The notes under the pieces are model-generated. The model worked only from the letters and a program-made list of their open reading frames with translations. It was not told the origin of the DNA and made no database searches. Of a DNA stretch of 64,000 nucleotides, positions 56,064 to 64,000 are shown piece by piece (within the stretch, counting starts at the first letter, position 1; each line of letters begins with the position of its first letter). Origin of the DNA: Herbaspirillum rhizosphaerae (GTDB lineage: Bacteria; Pseudomonadota; Gammaproteobacteria; Burkholderiales; Burkholderiaceae_D); contig NZ_LFLU01000003.1 of NCBI RefSeq assembly GCF_001189965.1, positions 332,616 through 396,615 on the forward strand. Reading direction: 5' to 3'. A program made the position numbers and the translations under genes.

Positions 56064-56333
56064 ACTCTCGGATACCATCTATTTGATGTTGCTCTACCAA
56101 CTACTGCATATGCGAATACTCCCCCAAGCCGGACGCCACATTCACCGCTATATTGCTCCCGGTGATTCCCTTATGCGAATTTGATATGAACAGGCCGGCT
56201 CTATATTCAGCGGCGTTGCGATTGCATATCTGTTTTTCGCATATTGAGAGAAGAAAGTATTCGTTCGTTTTTCCTTGCCCACTCATTAATCTGTGACCTC
56301 CAGAACAAAACTGAACCAAGAGGGATGCAGATC
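56064..56333 (+). promoter_or_regulatory. Leader region of the sulfur operon
   Basis: A 270-bp gap. TTGATGTTGCTCTA (56083-56096) repeats a 14-mer seen at 48339. Then comes AT-richer DNA with ATTCCCTTATGCGAATTTGA (56164-56183) and TTGCGATTGCATATCTG-like sequence (56217-56233). These resemble the loosely conserved CysB/Cbl-type activator sites found before sulfate-starvation genes, but I cannot fix an exact promoter. Confidence 0.4.
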
Positions 56334-57347
56334 ATGTTGAAAAAGTTTATCAAGTCGGTTGCGGTGGCAGCCTTGTTTTCGCAGGTCGTGCCGCTGGCGC
56401 ACGCCGCAGATATCTCGTTGCTGAATGTCTCTTACGATCCGACTCGTGAACTTTACGCGGACTACAACAAGGCCTTCGCCAAATACTGGAAAGCCAAGAC
56501 CGGCGACAACGTGACCATCAAGGCATCGCATGGCGGCTCGGGCAAGCAAGGCCGTTCGGTGATCGACGGTATTGACGCCGACGTCGTCACGCTGGCGCTG
56601 GCCTACGACATCGATGAAATCTCCGAAAAGGCCAAGCTGCTGCCGGCCGACTGGCAAAAGCGCCTCGATCACAACAGCTCGCCTTACACCTCGACTATTG
56701 TGTTCCTGGTGCGCAAGGGCAATCCCAAGCACATCAAGGACTGGGACGATCTGATCAAGCCGGGCGTCTCGGTGATCACGCCGAATCCGAAGACCTCCGG
56801 CGGCGCACGCTGGAACTACCTGGCAGCCTGGGCCTATGCCTTGAAGAAGGGCGGCAACGACGCCGCGGCGCGCGACTATATTTCCAAGCTGTTCAAGAAC
56901 GTACCGGTGCTGGATTCCGGCGCGCGCGGCGCTACCATCAGCTTCGTTGAGCGCGGCCTGGGCGACGTCCTGCTGGCGTGGGAGAACGAAGCGCTGATTT
57001 CGCTCAAGGAATGGGGCCCGGACAAGTTCGACGTCGTCACGCCATCGATCTCCATCCTGGCTGAACCGCCTGTCGCCGTCGTTGATAAGGTCGTTGACCG
57101 CCGCGGCACCCGCAAGGTCGCTGAAGAATACCTGAAGCATCTGTATTCCGACGAAGGCCAGGAAATCATCGCCAAGAATTACTACCGTCCGATCAATCCG
57201 AAGATCGCTGCGAAGTACGCCTCGCAATATCCCAAGGTCAATCTGATCACCGTCGACAACACCTTCGGCGGCTGGCAGAAGGCACAGAAGGATCACTTCT
57301 CCGACGGCGGCAGTTTCGATCAGCTGTACGTGCCGGGCAAGAAATAA
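56334..57347 (+). CDS. sbp: Periplasmic sulfate-binding protein
   Basis: A 337-aa ABC-type receptor for sulfate/thiosulfate. A signal peptide ([23 protein letters not shown]) is followed by [19 protein letters not shown], the Sbp/CysP signature; [28 protein letters not shown] and [18 protein letters not shown] are also typical. ATG 56334 is preferred (9 nt spacing to AGAGGG); ATG 56325 is possible. No cysTWA genes follow; it instead heads the sulfonate operon, with ssuE starting 82 bp downstream. Confidence 0.92.
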   Translation: MLKKFIKSVAVAALFSQVVPLAHAADISLLNVSYDPTRELYADYNKAFAKYWKAKTGDNVTIKASHGGSGKQGRSVIDGIDADVVTLALAYDIDEISEKAKLLPADWQKRLDHNSSPYTSTIVFLVRKGNPKHIKDWDDLIKPGVSVITPNPKTSGGARWNYLAAWAYALKKGGNDAAARDYISKLFKNVPVLDSGARGATISFVERGLGDVLLAWENEALISLKEWGPDKFDVVTPSISILAEPPVAVVDKVVDRRGTRKVAEEYLKHLYSDEGQEIIAKNYYRPINPKIAAKYASQYPKVNLITVDNTFGGWQKAQKDHFSDGGSFDQLYVPGKK

Positions 57348-57429
57348 ACACCTCAACAATACATGACATCTCCGGAAACCGACATGACGATTTCCGGAGC
57401 CATCACCAGATTCATCCTTTGAGTTGACC

Positions 57430-58020
57430 ATGACGATTCTCTTGCTGGCCGGTAGTCCTTCAGCACCATCCCGTTCCACCCGTTTGCTGCATCACGTCGG
57501 CGACAAGCTGGCTGCATTGGGCCATCGCTATTCCAAACTGGATGTGCGCGACTTGCCGGGGCAGGCGCTGATCCGTGCCGACTTCAACGACGCCGAGATC
57601 AAGGCCGCGCTGGCCCGTGTCGAAGAAGCCTCCGCCGTAGTCGTCGCCACGCCGGTGTACAAGGCGGCGTATAGCGGCGTGCTGAAAGCCTTCCTCGATC
57701 TGTTGCCGCAATTCGGCCTGACCAACAAGCTGGTGTTGCCGCTGGCGACCGGCGGCAGCCAGTCGCACATGCTGGCGCTCGATTACGCCTTGCGTCCGGT
57801 GCTGTCGTCGCTCAATCCCAAGCATGTCTTGCCCAGCATTTACGCGACGGAAGCGCAGGTAGTGTGGTCGGAGCAGGATGGCCTGGTGCTGGACACGCCG
57901 ATCATTGCGCGCGTGCAGGAAGGCGTCGAGCAATTGTCGAACAGCCTGATCGCCTTGCACAAGACTGCGCCGGGCGAATTCAGCGACGTTCCTTTTTCGC
58001 AGATCCGATGTAGCGTTTAG
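57430..58020 (+). CDS. ssuE: NADPH-dependent FMN reductase SsuE
   Basis: A 196-aa flavodoxin-like enzyme that supplies FMNH2 to SsuD. LLAGSPSAPSRSTRLL (about 5-20) is the flavin phosphate-binding loop and ATPVYKAAYSGVLKAFLDLLPQ the conserved SsuE core, including the pi-helix Tyr region. The start is taken at ATG 57430 (TTG 57424 is in frame). Second gene of the sbp-ssuEADCBF operon. Confidence 0.92.
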   Translation: MTILLLAGSPSAPSRSTRLLHHVGDKLAALGHRYSKLDVRDLPGQALIRADFNDAEIKAALARVEEASAVVVATPVYKAAYSGVLKAFLDLLPQFGLTNKLVLPLATGGSQSHMLALDYALRPVLSSLNPKHVLPSIYATEAQVVWSEQDGLVLDTPIIARVQEGVEQLSNSLIALHKTAPGEFSDVPFSQIRCSV

Positions 58021-58119
58021 ACGCCCCAGACAGCATTTCATTTTTTAATTTGTCCTCAGTATCCGCGATATGCATGGCAACGCGGAGGGACCTTGTTACG
58101 CAAAAAAACGGAAAACAAC

Positions 58120-59088
58120 ATGAGTGCACAACAATATTTTTCCCGACGCCGCGCCGTCAGCCTGTTGTCGGCCTTGACCGTAGCGATCGCTGCAACCGGC
58201 TTCGGCAATGTCGCTCTGGCGCAATCCAAGCCGGTGCTGCGCATCGGTTACCAGAAGGCCGCCAGCACGCTGGTGCTGCTCAAGGCGCACGGCGCGTTGG
58301 AAAAACGTCTGCAAGCGCAAGGCGTGGAAGTGAAGTGGGCGGAGTTCGCCGCAGGTCCGCAATTGCTGGAAGCATTGAACGTCGGCTCGGTCGACTTCGG
58401 CTATGTCGGCGAAGCGCCGCCGGTGTTTGCGCAGGCAGCGGGCGCCAACTTCGTCTACAGCGCCTATGAAATCCCGACTCCGAACGCCGAAGGCCTGCTG
58501 GTGCAAAAGGATTCGCCGATCAAGACCGTCGCCGAACTCAAGGGCAAGAAGATCGCCTTCAACAAAGGTTCCGACGTGCACTGGCTGGTGGTTGCCTTGC
58601 TGAAGAAGGCCGGCCTGACTTACAGCGACATCCAGCCGGTCTACCTGGCGCCGGCCGATGCGCGCGCCGCGTTTGAAAAAGGCGCCGTCGATGCCTGGGC
58701 CATCTGGGATCCGTTCCAGGCTGCCGCCGAGAAGCAGATCAGCGCACGCCGTCTGGCGACGGGCGTCGGCGTGGTCAGCCATCATCAGTTTTTCCTGAGC
58801 GCGCGTCCGTTCGCAGAAAAGAATGGCGAGATCCTCAAAGTCCTGCTGGAAGAAATCACCAAGGAAGGTCAATGGATCCGCGCCAACACCAAGGAAGCTG
58901 CCGCACAGCTGGCGCCGATTCAAGGTCTGGATCCTGACGTCATCGAAGTCAGCCTGAAGCGCTACGAGCACATCTTCAAGCCGGTCGACGCCAAGGTGCT
59001 GGATGAGCAGCAACGCATCGCCGACGCTTTCTTCGAGCTGAAGCTGATCCCGAAAAAACTGAACGTCAAGGATGCGGTGCTGAAGTAA
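58120..59088 (+). CDS. ssuA: Aliphatic sulfonate-binding periplasmic protein SsuA
   Basis: A 322-aa receptor of the sulfonate/nitrate/taurine type. The N-terminus [20 protein letters not shown] has an Arg triplet before the hydrophobic core, so Tat export is possible. The mature protein begins [25 protein letters not shown], and [17 protein letters not shown] is the usual lobe-two motif. It delivers alkanesulfonates to SsuBC. An upstream TTG (58093) is an alternative start. Confidence 0.92.
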   Translation: MSAQQYFSRRRAVSLLSALTVAIAATGFGNVALAQSKPVLRIGYQKAASTLVLLKAHGALEKRLQAQGVEVKWAEFAAGPQLLEALNVGSVDFGYVGEAPPVFAQAAGANFVYSAYEIPTPNAEGLLVQKDSPIKTVAELKGKKIAFNKGSDVHWLVVALLKKAGLTYSDIQPVYLAPADARAAFEKGAVDAWAIWDPFQAAAEKQISARRLATGVGVVSHHQFFLSARPFAEKNGEILKVLLEEITKEGQWIRANTKEAAAQLAPIQGLDPDVIEVSLKRYEHIFKPVDAKVLDEQQRIADAFFELKLIPKKLNVKDAVLK

Positions 59089-59170
59089 CTGCATCCACGC
59101 GCTGCGCTCTCCGGGGCGTGGCGCAAAACTGATTTTGCACGGTATTGAATATTATCGATTGGAGTCTGCA

Positions 59171-60352
59171 ATGAACGTTTTCTGGTTTCTCCCCACCCAT
59201 GGCGACAGCCGCTATCTCGGCACCTCGGAAGGCGGCCGTCGCGTCAGCCACGACTATCTGAAACAAGTGGCAGTCGCCGCCGACACGCTCGGCTACGACG
59301 GCGTGCTGCTGCCGACGGGGCGATCCTGTGAAGACGCCTGGGTGACGGCATCGAGCCTCATCGCCGAAACCCGGCAACTGAAATTCCTGGTGGCGGTGCG
59401 TCCGGGCCTGAGCGCACCGACCTTGTCCGCACGCATGGCGGCGACCTTCGACCGTCTGTCAGGCGGTCGCCTGCTGGTCAACGTCGTCACCGGCGGCGAT
59501 CCGGCCGAGCAAGAGAGCGACGGCATCTTCGGCACGCACCAGGAACGTTATGAAATCTCCGACGAATTCCTGAAGATCTGGCGTGAAGTATTGAGCAAGA
59601 CCCACACCGGCGGCGAGACCAATTTCGAAGGCAAGCATCTGAGCGTCAAGGACGCCAAGGCCATTTATCCGCCGATCCAGGCGCCGTATCCGCCCTTGTA
59701 TTTCGGCGGCTCGTCGGACGAAGCGATCGATCTGGCGGCAGAGCAGGTCGACGTCTACCTGACCTGGGGCGAACCGCCGGCAGCCGTTGCCGAGAAAATC
59801 GCCAAGGTGCGCGCCCGCGCGGCAAAGGCCGGCCGCACATTGCGCTTCGGCATTCGCTTCCACGTCATCGTGCGCGAAACCAATGAAGCCGCCTGGCGCG
59901 CTGCGGACGAACTGATCAGCAAACTCGACGATGAAACCATCGAGAAGGCGCAGAAGTCGTTCGCCAAGATGGATTCGGAAGGTCAGCGCCGCATGGCGGC
60001 GCTGCACGGCGGCAAGCGCGACAAGCTGGAAGTCAGCCCGAACCTGTGGGCCGGCGTCGGCCTGGTGCGCGGCGGCGCCGGTACGGCCTTGGTCGGCGAC
60101 GGGCCGACGGTGGCGGCGCGCATGAAGGAATACGCCGATCTGGGCGTCGACACCTTCATCCTGTCGGGCTACCCGCATCTGGAAGAGTCTTACCGTTTTG
60201 CCGAGCTGGTATTTCCGCTGCTGCCGCGCAAGCAGAAAGAAGACCTGCCGGGCTTCAACATCACCGGACCGTTCGGCGAGATCGTGGCCAATACCCACGT
60301 GCCGTCGGCGCCCAGGAAAGAGCCGCAGGAACTGCGCGTCTCCGAAAGCTGA
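59171..60352 (+). CDS. ssuD: FMNH2-dependent alkanesulfonate monooxygenase SsuD
   Basis: A 393-aa TIM-barrel luciferase-family enzyme that cleaves alkanesulfonates to aldehyde and sulfite. [20 protein letters not shown] and [12 protein letters not shown] include active-site residues, and [15 protein letters not shown] and [10 protein letters not shown] are flavin/substrate regions. ATG 59171 follows GGAG; an upstream in-frame TTG is unlikely. Uses FMNH2 made by SsuE. Confidence 0.95.
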   Translation: MNVFWFLPTHGDSRYLGTSEGGRRVSHDYLKQVAVAADTLGYDGVLLPTGRSCEDAWVTASSLIAETRQLKFLVAVRPGLSAPTLSARMAATFDRLSGGRLLVNVVTGGDPAEQESDGIFGTHQERYEISDEFLKIWREVLSKTHTGGETNFEGKHLSVKDAKAIYPPIQAPYPPLYFGGSSDEAIDLAAEQVDVYLTWGEPPAAVAEKIAKVRARAAKAGRTLRFGIRFHVIVRETNEAAWRAADELISKLDDETIEKAQKSFAKMDSEGQRRMAALHGGKRDKLEVSPNLWAGVGLVRGGAGTALVGDGPTVAARMKEYADLGVDTFILSGYPHLEESYRFAELVFPLLPRKQKEDLPGFNITGPFGEIVANTHVPSAPRKEPQELRVSES

Positions 60353-60361
60353 GGAATCGAC

Positions 60362-61219
60362 ATGAGTGCAGGCATCACAAGTTCAGGCGTAGCCGAAACT
60401 GCAGCAGTCGCTACATCCGCTGCGCCGGCCAAACCGGCACGCAAGAACGAGCGCGGCGACAGTTTCGGCGGCAGGCAACTGGCGTCGTGGGCTTTGCCGG
60501 TCGGGCTGATCGTCTTCTGGCAAATCGCTGCGCAGGCCGGTTGGCTGTCCAGCCGCATTTTGCCGGAACCGTTCGCCGTCTTGCGCGCGGCATGGCATCT
60601 CGCGGTGACCGGAGAACTGTGGGTGCATCTGGGCGTGAGCACAGGGCGTGCGGCTTCCGGTTTTGCCGTCGGCGGCGGACTTGGTTTGTTGCTCGGTCTG
60701 CTGACCGGCACCTTCCGCCAGGCCGAGACCTTGCTCGACACCACCTTGCAGATGGTGCGCAATATTCCGGCGCTGGCGCTGATTCCGCTGGTGATCCTCT
60801 GGTTCGGCATTGATGAAATGTCGAAACTGTTTCTGGTCTCGGTCGGCGTGTTCTTTCCGATCTACCTCAACACCTTTCACGGCATTCGTTCGGTCGACAA
60901 AGGCCTGATCGAAATGGCCAAGAGTTACGGCTTGTCGGGCTGGCCGCTGTATCGCGATGTGATCCTGCCGGGCGCCTTGCCGTCGATACTGGTGGGCGTG
61001 CGATTTGCGCTGGGTCTGGTGTGGGTGCTGCTGATCGTGGCGGAGACGATCTCGGCGCAGGCCGGCATCGGCTACATGACCATGAATGCACGCGAGTTCC
61101 TGCAGACCGATGTCGTGCTGGTCGGCATCCTGCTGTACGCCTTGCTGGGCAAGCTGGCCGACGTGCTGGCGCGCGGCCTGGAAAAATTCTGGTTGCGCTG
61201 GCATCCGGGTTACCAATGA
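60362..61219 (+). CDS. ssuC: Sulfonate ABC transporter permease SsuC
   Basis: A 285-aa inner-membrane permease (BPD_transp_1) with about six helices. The EAA-like loop is seen in [26 protein letters not shown]. The N-terminal ~35 residues are hydrophilic and rich in Ala/Ser. Its stop overlaps the ssuB start (ATGA). Confidence 0.93.
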   Translation: MSAGITSSGVAETAAVATSAAPAKPARKNERGDSFGGRQLASWALPVGLIVFWQIAAQAGWLSSRILPEPFAVLRAAWHLAVTGELWVHLGVSTGRAASGFAVGGGLGLLLGLLTGTFRQAETLLDTTLQMVRNIPALALIPLVILWFGIDEMSKLFLVSVGVFFPIYLNTFHGIRSVDKGLIEMAKSYGLSGWPLYRDVILPGALPSILVGVRFALGLVWVLLIVAETISAQAGIGYMTMNAREFLQTDVVLVGILLYALLGKLADVLARGLEKFWLRWHPGYQ

Positions 61220-62079
61220 AAGAGGGTGACATGATGCAAAACAATCACGTTGAAACCACGGAAGTAAAACAGGTCGCCGAGCAGAAGACCGGCCAGGTGC
61301 GCGGCGTTCGCGTCGCCGCCAGGGCGCTGTCCAAATCCTACGGCGGGCGCGAAGTGCTGAAGGCGGTCGAGCTGGAGGTCAAGCCGGGCGAGTTCGTCGC
61401 CATCGTCGGCCGCAGCGGTTGCGGCAAGAGCACCTTGCTGCGCCTGATCGCCAAACTGGAAACCGCCACCAGTGGCGACATCGCCTTCGCCCAGGACGGG
61501 CATCAGCCTGAAACGCGCATCATGTTTCAGGACTCGCGCCTGTTGCCATGGAAGCGCGTGCTCAACAACGTCGCACTCGGATTGCCGAAATCGGCGCTGT
61601 CGTCGGCGACGCAAGCGCTGCGCCAGGTCGGCCTGGAAGAGCGCGGCGGCGAATGGCCGGCGGTGCTGTCCGGCGGCCAGCGTCAACGCGTCGCCCTGGC
61701 ACGTGCGCTGGTGCACGACCCTGAATTGTTGCTGCTCGACGAGCCGCTGGGCGCGCTGGATGCGCTCACCCGCATCGAGATGCAGCAACTGATCGAATCG
61801 CTGTGGCAAAAGCGCGGCTTCACCGCCGTGCTGGTGACCCACGATGTGCAGGAAGCGATCGCGCTGGCGGACCGCGTGGTGCTGATCGAAGACGGTCGCA
61901 TTACGCTCGATCAGGTGATCGATCTGCCGCGGCCGCGTGCACGCGGCAACCTCGCCTTCGCCCAGATCGAAGAAGCTATTCTCTCGCGCGTGCTGCAACA
62001 TCCGGCCAGTGCGCCGGACAGCACGCTCGGCGATATCTCATTGCAAAAGAGCGTCAGCCAGGTGCAGTGGGCCATTTGA
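61216..62079 (+). CDS. ssuB: Sulfonate ABC transporter ATP-binding protein SsuB
   Basis: A 287-aa ATPase. Walker [13 protein letters not shown]-loop [10 protein letters not shown], signature [15 protein letters not shown], Walker [14 protein letters not shown]-loop [11 protein letters not shown] 61216 overlaps the ssuC stop; ATG 61231 or 61234 has a better ribosome site (AGAGGG) and gives 5-6 fewer residues. It carries an unusually long N-terminal leader (~35 residues) before the first strand. Confidence 0.94.
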   Translation: MKEGDMMQNNHVETTEVKQVAEQKTGQVRGVRVAARALSKSYGGREVLKAVELEVKPGEFVAIVGRSGCGKSTLLRLIAKLETATSGDIAFAQDGHQPETRIMFQDSRLLPWKRVLNNVALGLPKSALSSATQALRQVGLEERGGEWPAVLSGGQRQRVALARALVHDPELLLLDEPLGALDALTRIEMQQLIESLWQKRGFTAVLVTHDVQEAIALADRVVLIEDGRITLDQVIDLPRPRARGNLAFAQIEEAILSRVLQHPASAPDSTLGDISLQKSVSQVQWAI

Positions 62080-62124
62080 TTTATCTCATTCGTTTTTTAA
62101 CCGCAGTCCCTCAAGGAGCAAAGC

Positions 62125-62340
62125 ATGACCATTCAAGCCATCAACGTTCGTAACCAATTCAAAGGCAAAGTGAAAGCCATCATCGAGGGATCCGTCGTCT
62201 CCGAAGTCGATGTCGAGACGCCGGCCGGTATCGTCACCTCCGTCATCACCACACGCTCGGTCAAGGACCTGGGCCTGGTGATCGGCAGCGAAGTGGTGGC
62301 GCTGGTCAAGGCGACCGAAGTCTCGATCGCCAAGCTCTGA
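62125..62340 (+). CDS. ssuF: Molybdopterin-binding (Mop/TOBE) protein SsuF
   Basis: A 71-aa TOBE-domain protein of the Mop family (INVRNQFKGKVKAIIEGSVVSEV, then VTSVITTRSVKDLGLVIGSEVVALVKATEVSI). Its position after ssuB matches the Pseudomonas putida ssuEADCBF order, where SsuF is needed for growth on sulfonates by an unclear mechanism. Probably cytosolic oxyanion binding. Confidence 0.88.
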   Translation: MTIQAINVRNQFKGKVKAIIEGSVVSEVDVETPAGIVTSVITTRSVKDLGLVIGSEVVALVKATEVSIAKL

Positions 62341-62356
62341 TTCTGGCTGCATCTTT

Positions 62357-62459
62357 AGAGCGGCTAACAAAACGCCGATGGCAAGGCGCGCCGACGAAGA
62401 CAGTACGAAAGTACGGCTAGCAGAAGCAACGCCGACAGCGGTGTTTTGTTAGCCGCTCT
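62357..62459. repeat. Long-stem inverted repeat (REP/MITE-like)
   Basis: 17-bp perfect arms (AGAGCGGCTAACAAAAC at 62357-62373 and its mirror at 62443-62459), extended by GCCG/CGGT with one G-U pair, enclose a ~70-nt insert with GACGAAGACAGTACGAAAGT and CTAGCAGAAGCAACGCCGAC. The layout recalls dispersed intergenic repeats of beta-proteobacteria. It could stop transcription between ssuF and the EAL gene. The right arm overlaps a spurious upstream extension of the next frame. Confidence 0.75.
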
Positions 62460-62478
62460 TATTGCATCGGAGCCATTG

Positions 62479-63345
62479 ATGAAGTATCAAACCCTGGAAA
62501 AATATCTTGCTCGTCTCAACGGCTCCGTCAGGGAAGAGTCCAGGGTGTGGCTGGATGCGGAAGGGCGGGCGCAAGGCAAGTATTTCAATACGACGCTGAC
62601 GTCCGCCTTCCAACCGATACGCGCATTTGGAAGTACGACGATTGTCGACGCCGGCATCGTTGCGCACGAAGGATTCGCGCGCAGCTATTCGGAAGACGAC
62701 AGCGGCCTGCATCTGTGGCGCCTGCTCGACCAGGCCGCCAGCGACGACGAATCGGTCGAGCTGGACCGTTTGTGCCGCATGCTGCATTCCATCAATTTCT
62801 ATCGCCAGGTGGAGGACGACGTCAGTCTTCACCTGAGCGTGCACGCGCGCCTGCTGGCGGCAGTCGACAGCAATCACGGGATTGCCTTCCGGCGCATCCT
62901 CAATATGCTGGAGTTGCCGCATGAGCAGATCGTGTTGCAAATGCCGGTGGTCACGCACAACCAGCGCTGGTTGCTGAACTACGTGCTGGACAATTACCGG
63001 CGCAACGGATTCAGGCTGGGCGTCAGCGCAAGCGACGCGCGCGATGCGCTGGCCTTGCTGGAGAAGGTCAAGCCCGATCTGATCAAGGTCGATGCGCGCG
63101 AGATCACCGATGAACAAAGCACTGAGAAGCTGTTGCGCATCGCCGGCGAGCAGGATATCCGGGTGGTCTTCAAGCGTGTTGAAAACCCGGACGTGTTCGC
63201 CAGATTGCAGGCATTCGGGCAAGCGCTCGCGCTGCCGGTGTATGCTCAGGGCTATCTGTGGGATACGCCGAAATCGACGCTGGCTGCGCCAGCCGCGCAC
63301 GATTGCCATTCGGCGACCACGCCTTCCGACATCAAGGTGGCCTGA
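62479..63345 (+). CDS. Degenerate EAL-domain protein
   Basis: A 288-aa protein with an EAL fold but lost catalytic residues. TSAFQPI matches the usual YQPI strand; EAL itself is EGF (AHEGFAR, ~62-68); the conserved ExxE strand is IVLQMPVVT; DDFG is replaced by VSASDAR; DLIKVDAREI keeps the D-x-IK-D strand. It therefore probably binds but does not cleave c-di-GMP, or has another role. Start ATG 62479 (CGGAG upstream). It lies 1 bp before the hydrolase gene. Confidence 0.8.
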   Translation: MKYQTLEKYLARLNGSVREESRVWLDAEGRAQGKYFNTTLTSAFQPIRAFGSTTIVDAGIVAHEGFARSYSEDDSGLHLWRLLDQAASDDESVELDRLCRMLHSINFYRQVEDDVSLHLSVHARLLAAVDSNHGIAFRRILNMLELPHEQIVLQMPVVTHNQRWLLNYVLDNYRRNGFRLGVSASDARDALALLEKVKPDLIKVDAREITDEQSTEKLLRIAGEQDIRVVFKRVENPDVFARLQAFGQALALPVYAQGYLWDTPKSTLAAPAAHDCHSATTPSDIKVA

Positions 63346-63346
63346 C

Positions 63347-63943
63347 ATGCGCGAGACGACTGCACTGCAAGAAAATCGGAGCAAATTACCGCGCCTGGCC
63401 GATTTTCGCGTGCTGGTCGTCCCGGGCTTGCACGGCAGCGGGGCTGAGCATTGGCAGTCGCGCTGGCAGCGTCTTTATCCTTCCTTTGAACGTGTCGAGC
63501 AGGATCGCTGGGATACGCCGGATTTGCCGGTGTGGTCGCAGCGCCTGCACGAGGTTTTGCAGCGCGATGTGCGGCCGACGCTGATTGTTGCGCACAGCTT
63601 TGGTTGTCTGACTACGGTGCATCGGGCTGCTGCGGATGCAGGTCTGATTGCGGGGGCTTTGCTGGTGGCGCCGGCGGATCCGGTCAAATTCGGTGTGGCG
63701 GATTTCGTTCAGGCGGCGTTGCCGTTTCCTTCGATTGTGGTGGGGAGCGGGGATGATCCCTGGATGACTGCTGCGCGGGCGGAGCATTGGGCCTCTTTGT
63801 GGGGGAGTGAGTTTGTTTATGCCGGGGAGGTGGGGCATATCAATGCGGAGTCGGGGTTGGGGGATTGGGTTGAGGGGCAGGAGGTGTTGGGGCGGTTGCT
63901 TGCTCGGGTTGCTTCTCCGGTCTCGGCTTCCGTCTCCGGTTGA
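63347..63943 (+). CDS. RBBP9/YdeN-type alpha/beta hydrolase
   Basis: A 198-aa serine hydrolase. VLVVPGLHGSGAEHWQSRW is the family's oxyanion/opening motif; nucleophile elbow AHSFGC, then GSGDDPW (Asp) and VGHINAESGLGDW (His) complete the triad. The substrate is unknown. An in-frame extension to 63092 is a shadow of the EAL gene; ATG 63347 is used. GC-rich at first, and the last ~150 bp become rich in G-runs. It follows the EAL gene by 1 bp, so probably one operon. Confidence 0.88.
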   Translation: MRETTALQENRSKLPRLADFRVLVVPGLHGSGAEHWQSRWQRLYPSFERVEQDRWDTPDLPVWSQRLHEVLQRDVRPTLIVAHSFGCLTTVHRAAADAGLIAGALLVAPADPVKFGVADFVQAALPFPSIVVGSGDDPWMTAARAEHWASLWGSEFVYAGEVGHINAESGLGDWVEGQEVLGRLLARVASPVSASVSG

Positions 63944-64000
63944 GTTGTTCCGACTGGTTTGCTTGCGTAACTAATTCATTTCTTTCTTCGATCAACCGTG
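63944..64000. other. Right window edge, no feature
   Basis: 57 bp after the hydrolase stop. No hairpin or gene start is visible before the window ends. Confidence 0.6.

Overview
The window is about 64 kb of a GC-rich, densely coding beta-proteobacterial chromosome. It most likely comes from Burkholderiales, family Oxalobacteraceae (Herbaspirillum/Collimonas-like). This is inferred from gene content rather than a database match: a cytosolic PHA depolymerase with a Cys nucleophile box and a phasin, RnfB next to endonuclease III, a PF10136-type 'site-specific recombinase' membrane protein, DUF1841, a CueR/CopA/CopZ set, and an ssuEADCBF sulfonate operon. I see no rRNA, tRNA, CRISPR array, intact transposon or phage.

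Layout. 1-5.9 kb holds metal homeostasis: the His-rich N-terminus of a cation-diffusion-facilitator exporter facing a CadR/PbrR-type regulator, then copA-cueR facing copZ. MerR-type promoters with 19-bp spacers are visible for the exporter, for copA and for copZ. 5.9-37.6 kb is mostly core genome: MoxR ATPase/GNAT/VWA, the PF10136 protein, two cytochromes c, nth-rsxB, PHA depolymerase, ferredoxin plus its reductase, two orphan amino-acid-type binding proteins, pncB, a Na+/H+ antiporter, a hydroxyacid dehydrogenase, ACBP, FKBP, a YncE/deacetylase/desaturase/EI24/CinA-like gene run, phasin, an HDAC-like protein, two EamA transporters, a PBP7-type endopeptidase and an IclR regulator.

37.6-56.3 kb is the accessory region. 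After a 620-bp AT-rich gap comes a two-partner secretion pair: a TpsB/FhaC-CdiB transporter and a 2673-aa TpsA/FhaB-CdiA exoprotein whose last ~110 residues look like a variable toxin domain, followed 12 bp later by a small candidate immunity gene. From 48.3 to 56.07 kb, eight or nine unrelated small genes, all on the plus strand, are separated by ten copies of a ~24-bp imperfect palindrome (core CCGCAAYCGGCCAGAAGCGG). One 178-aa gene occurs twice (about 94% identical protein) together with its flanking repeats, and a duplication breakpoint falls inside a repeat. A diguanylate cyclase gene also sits in this array. This cassette-like array of candidate immunity or accessory genes behind a CdiA locus, with no recognisable integrase, is the most unusual part of the window.

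56.3-64 kb is sulfur scavenging. A periplasmic sulfate-binding protein gene leads ssuE-A-D-C-B-F (flavin reductase, sulfonate-binding protein, FMNH2-dependent monooxygenase, permease, ATPase, Mop-like protein). A ~100-bp long-stem inverted repeat follows, then a degenerate EAL-domain gene and an RBBP9-type alpha/beta hydrolase.
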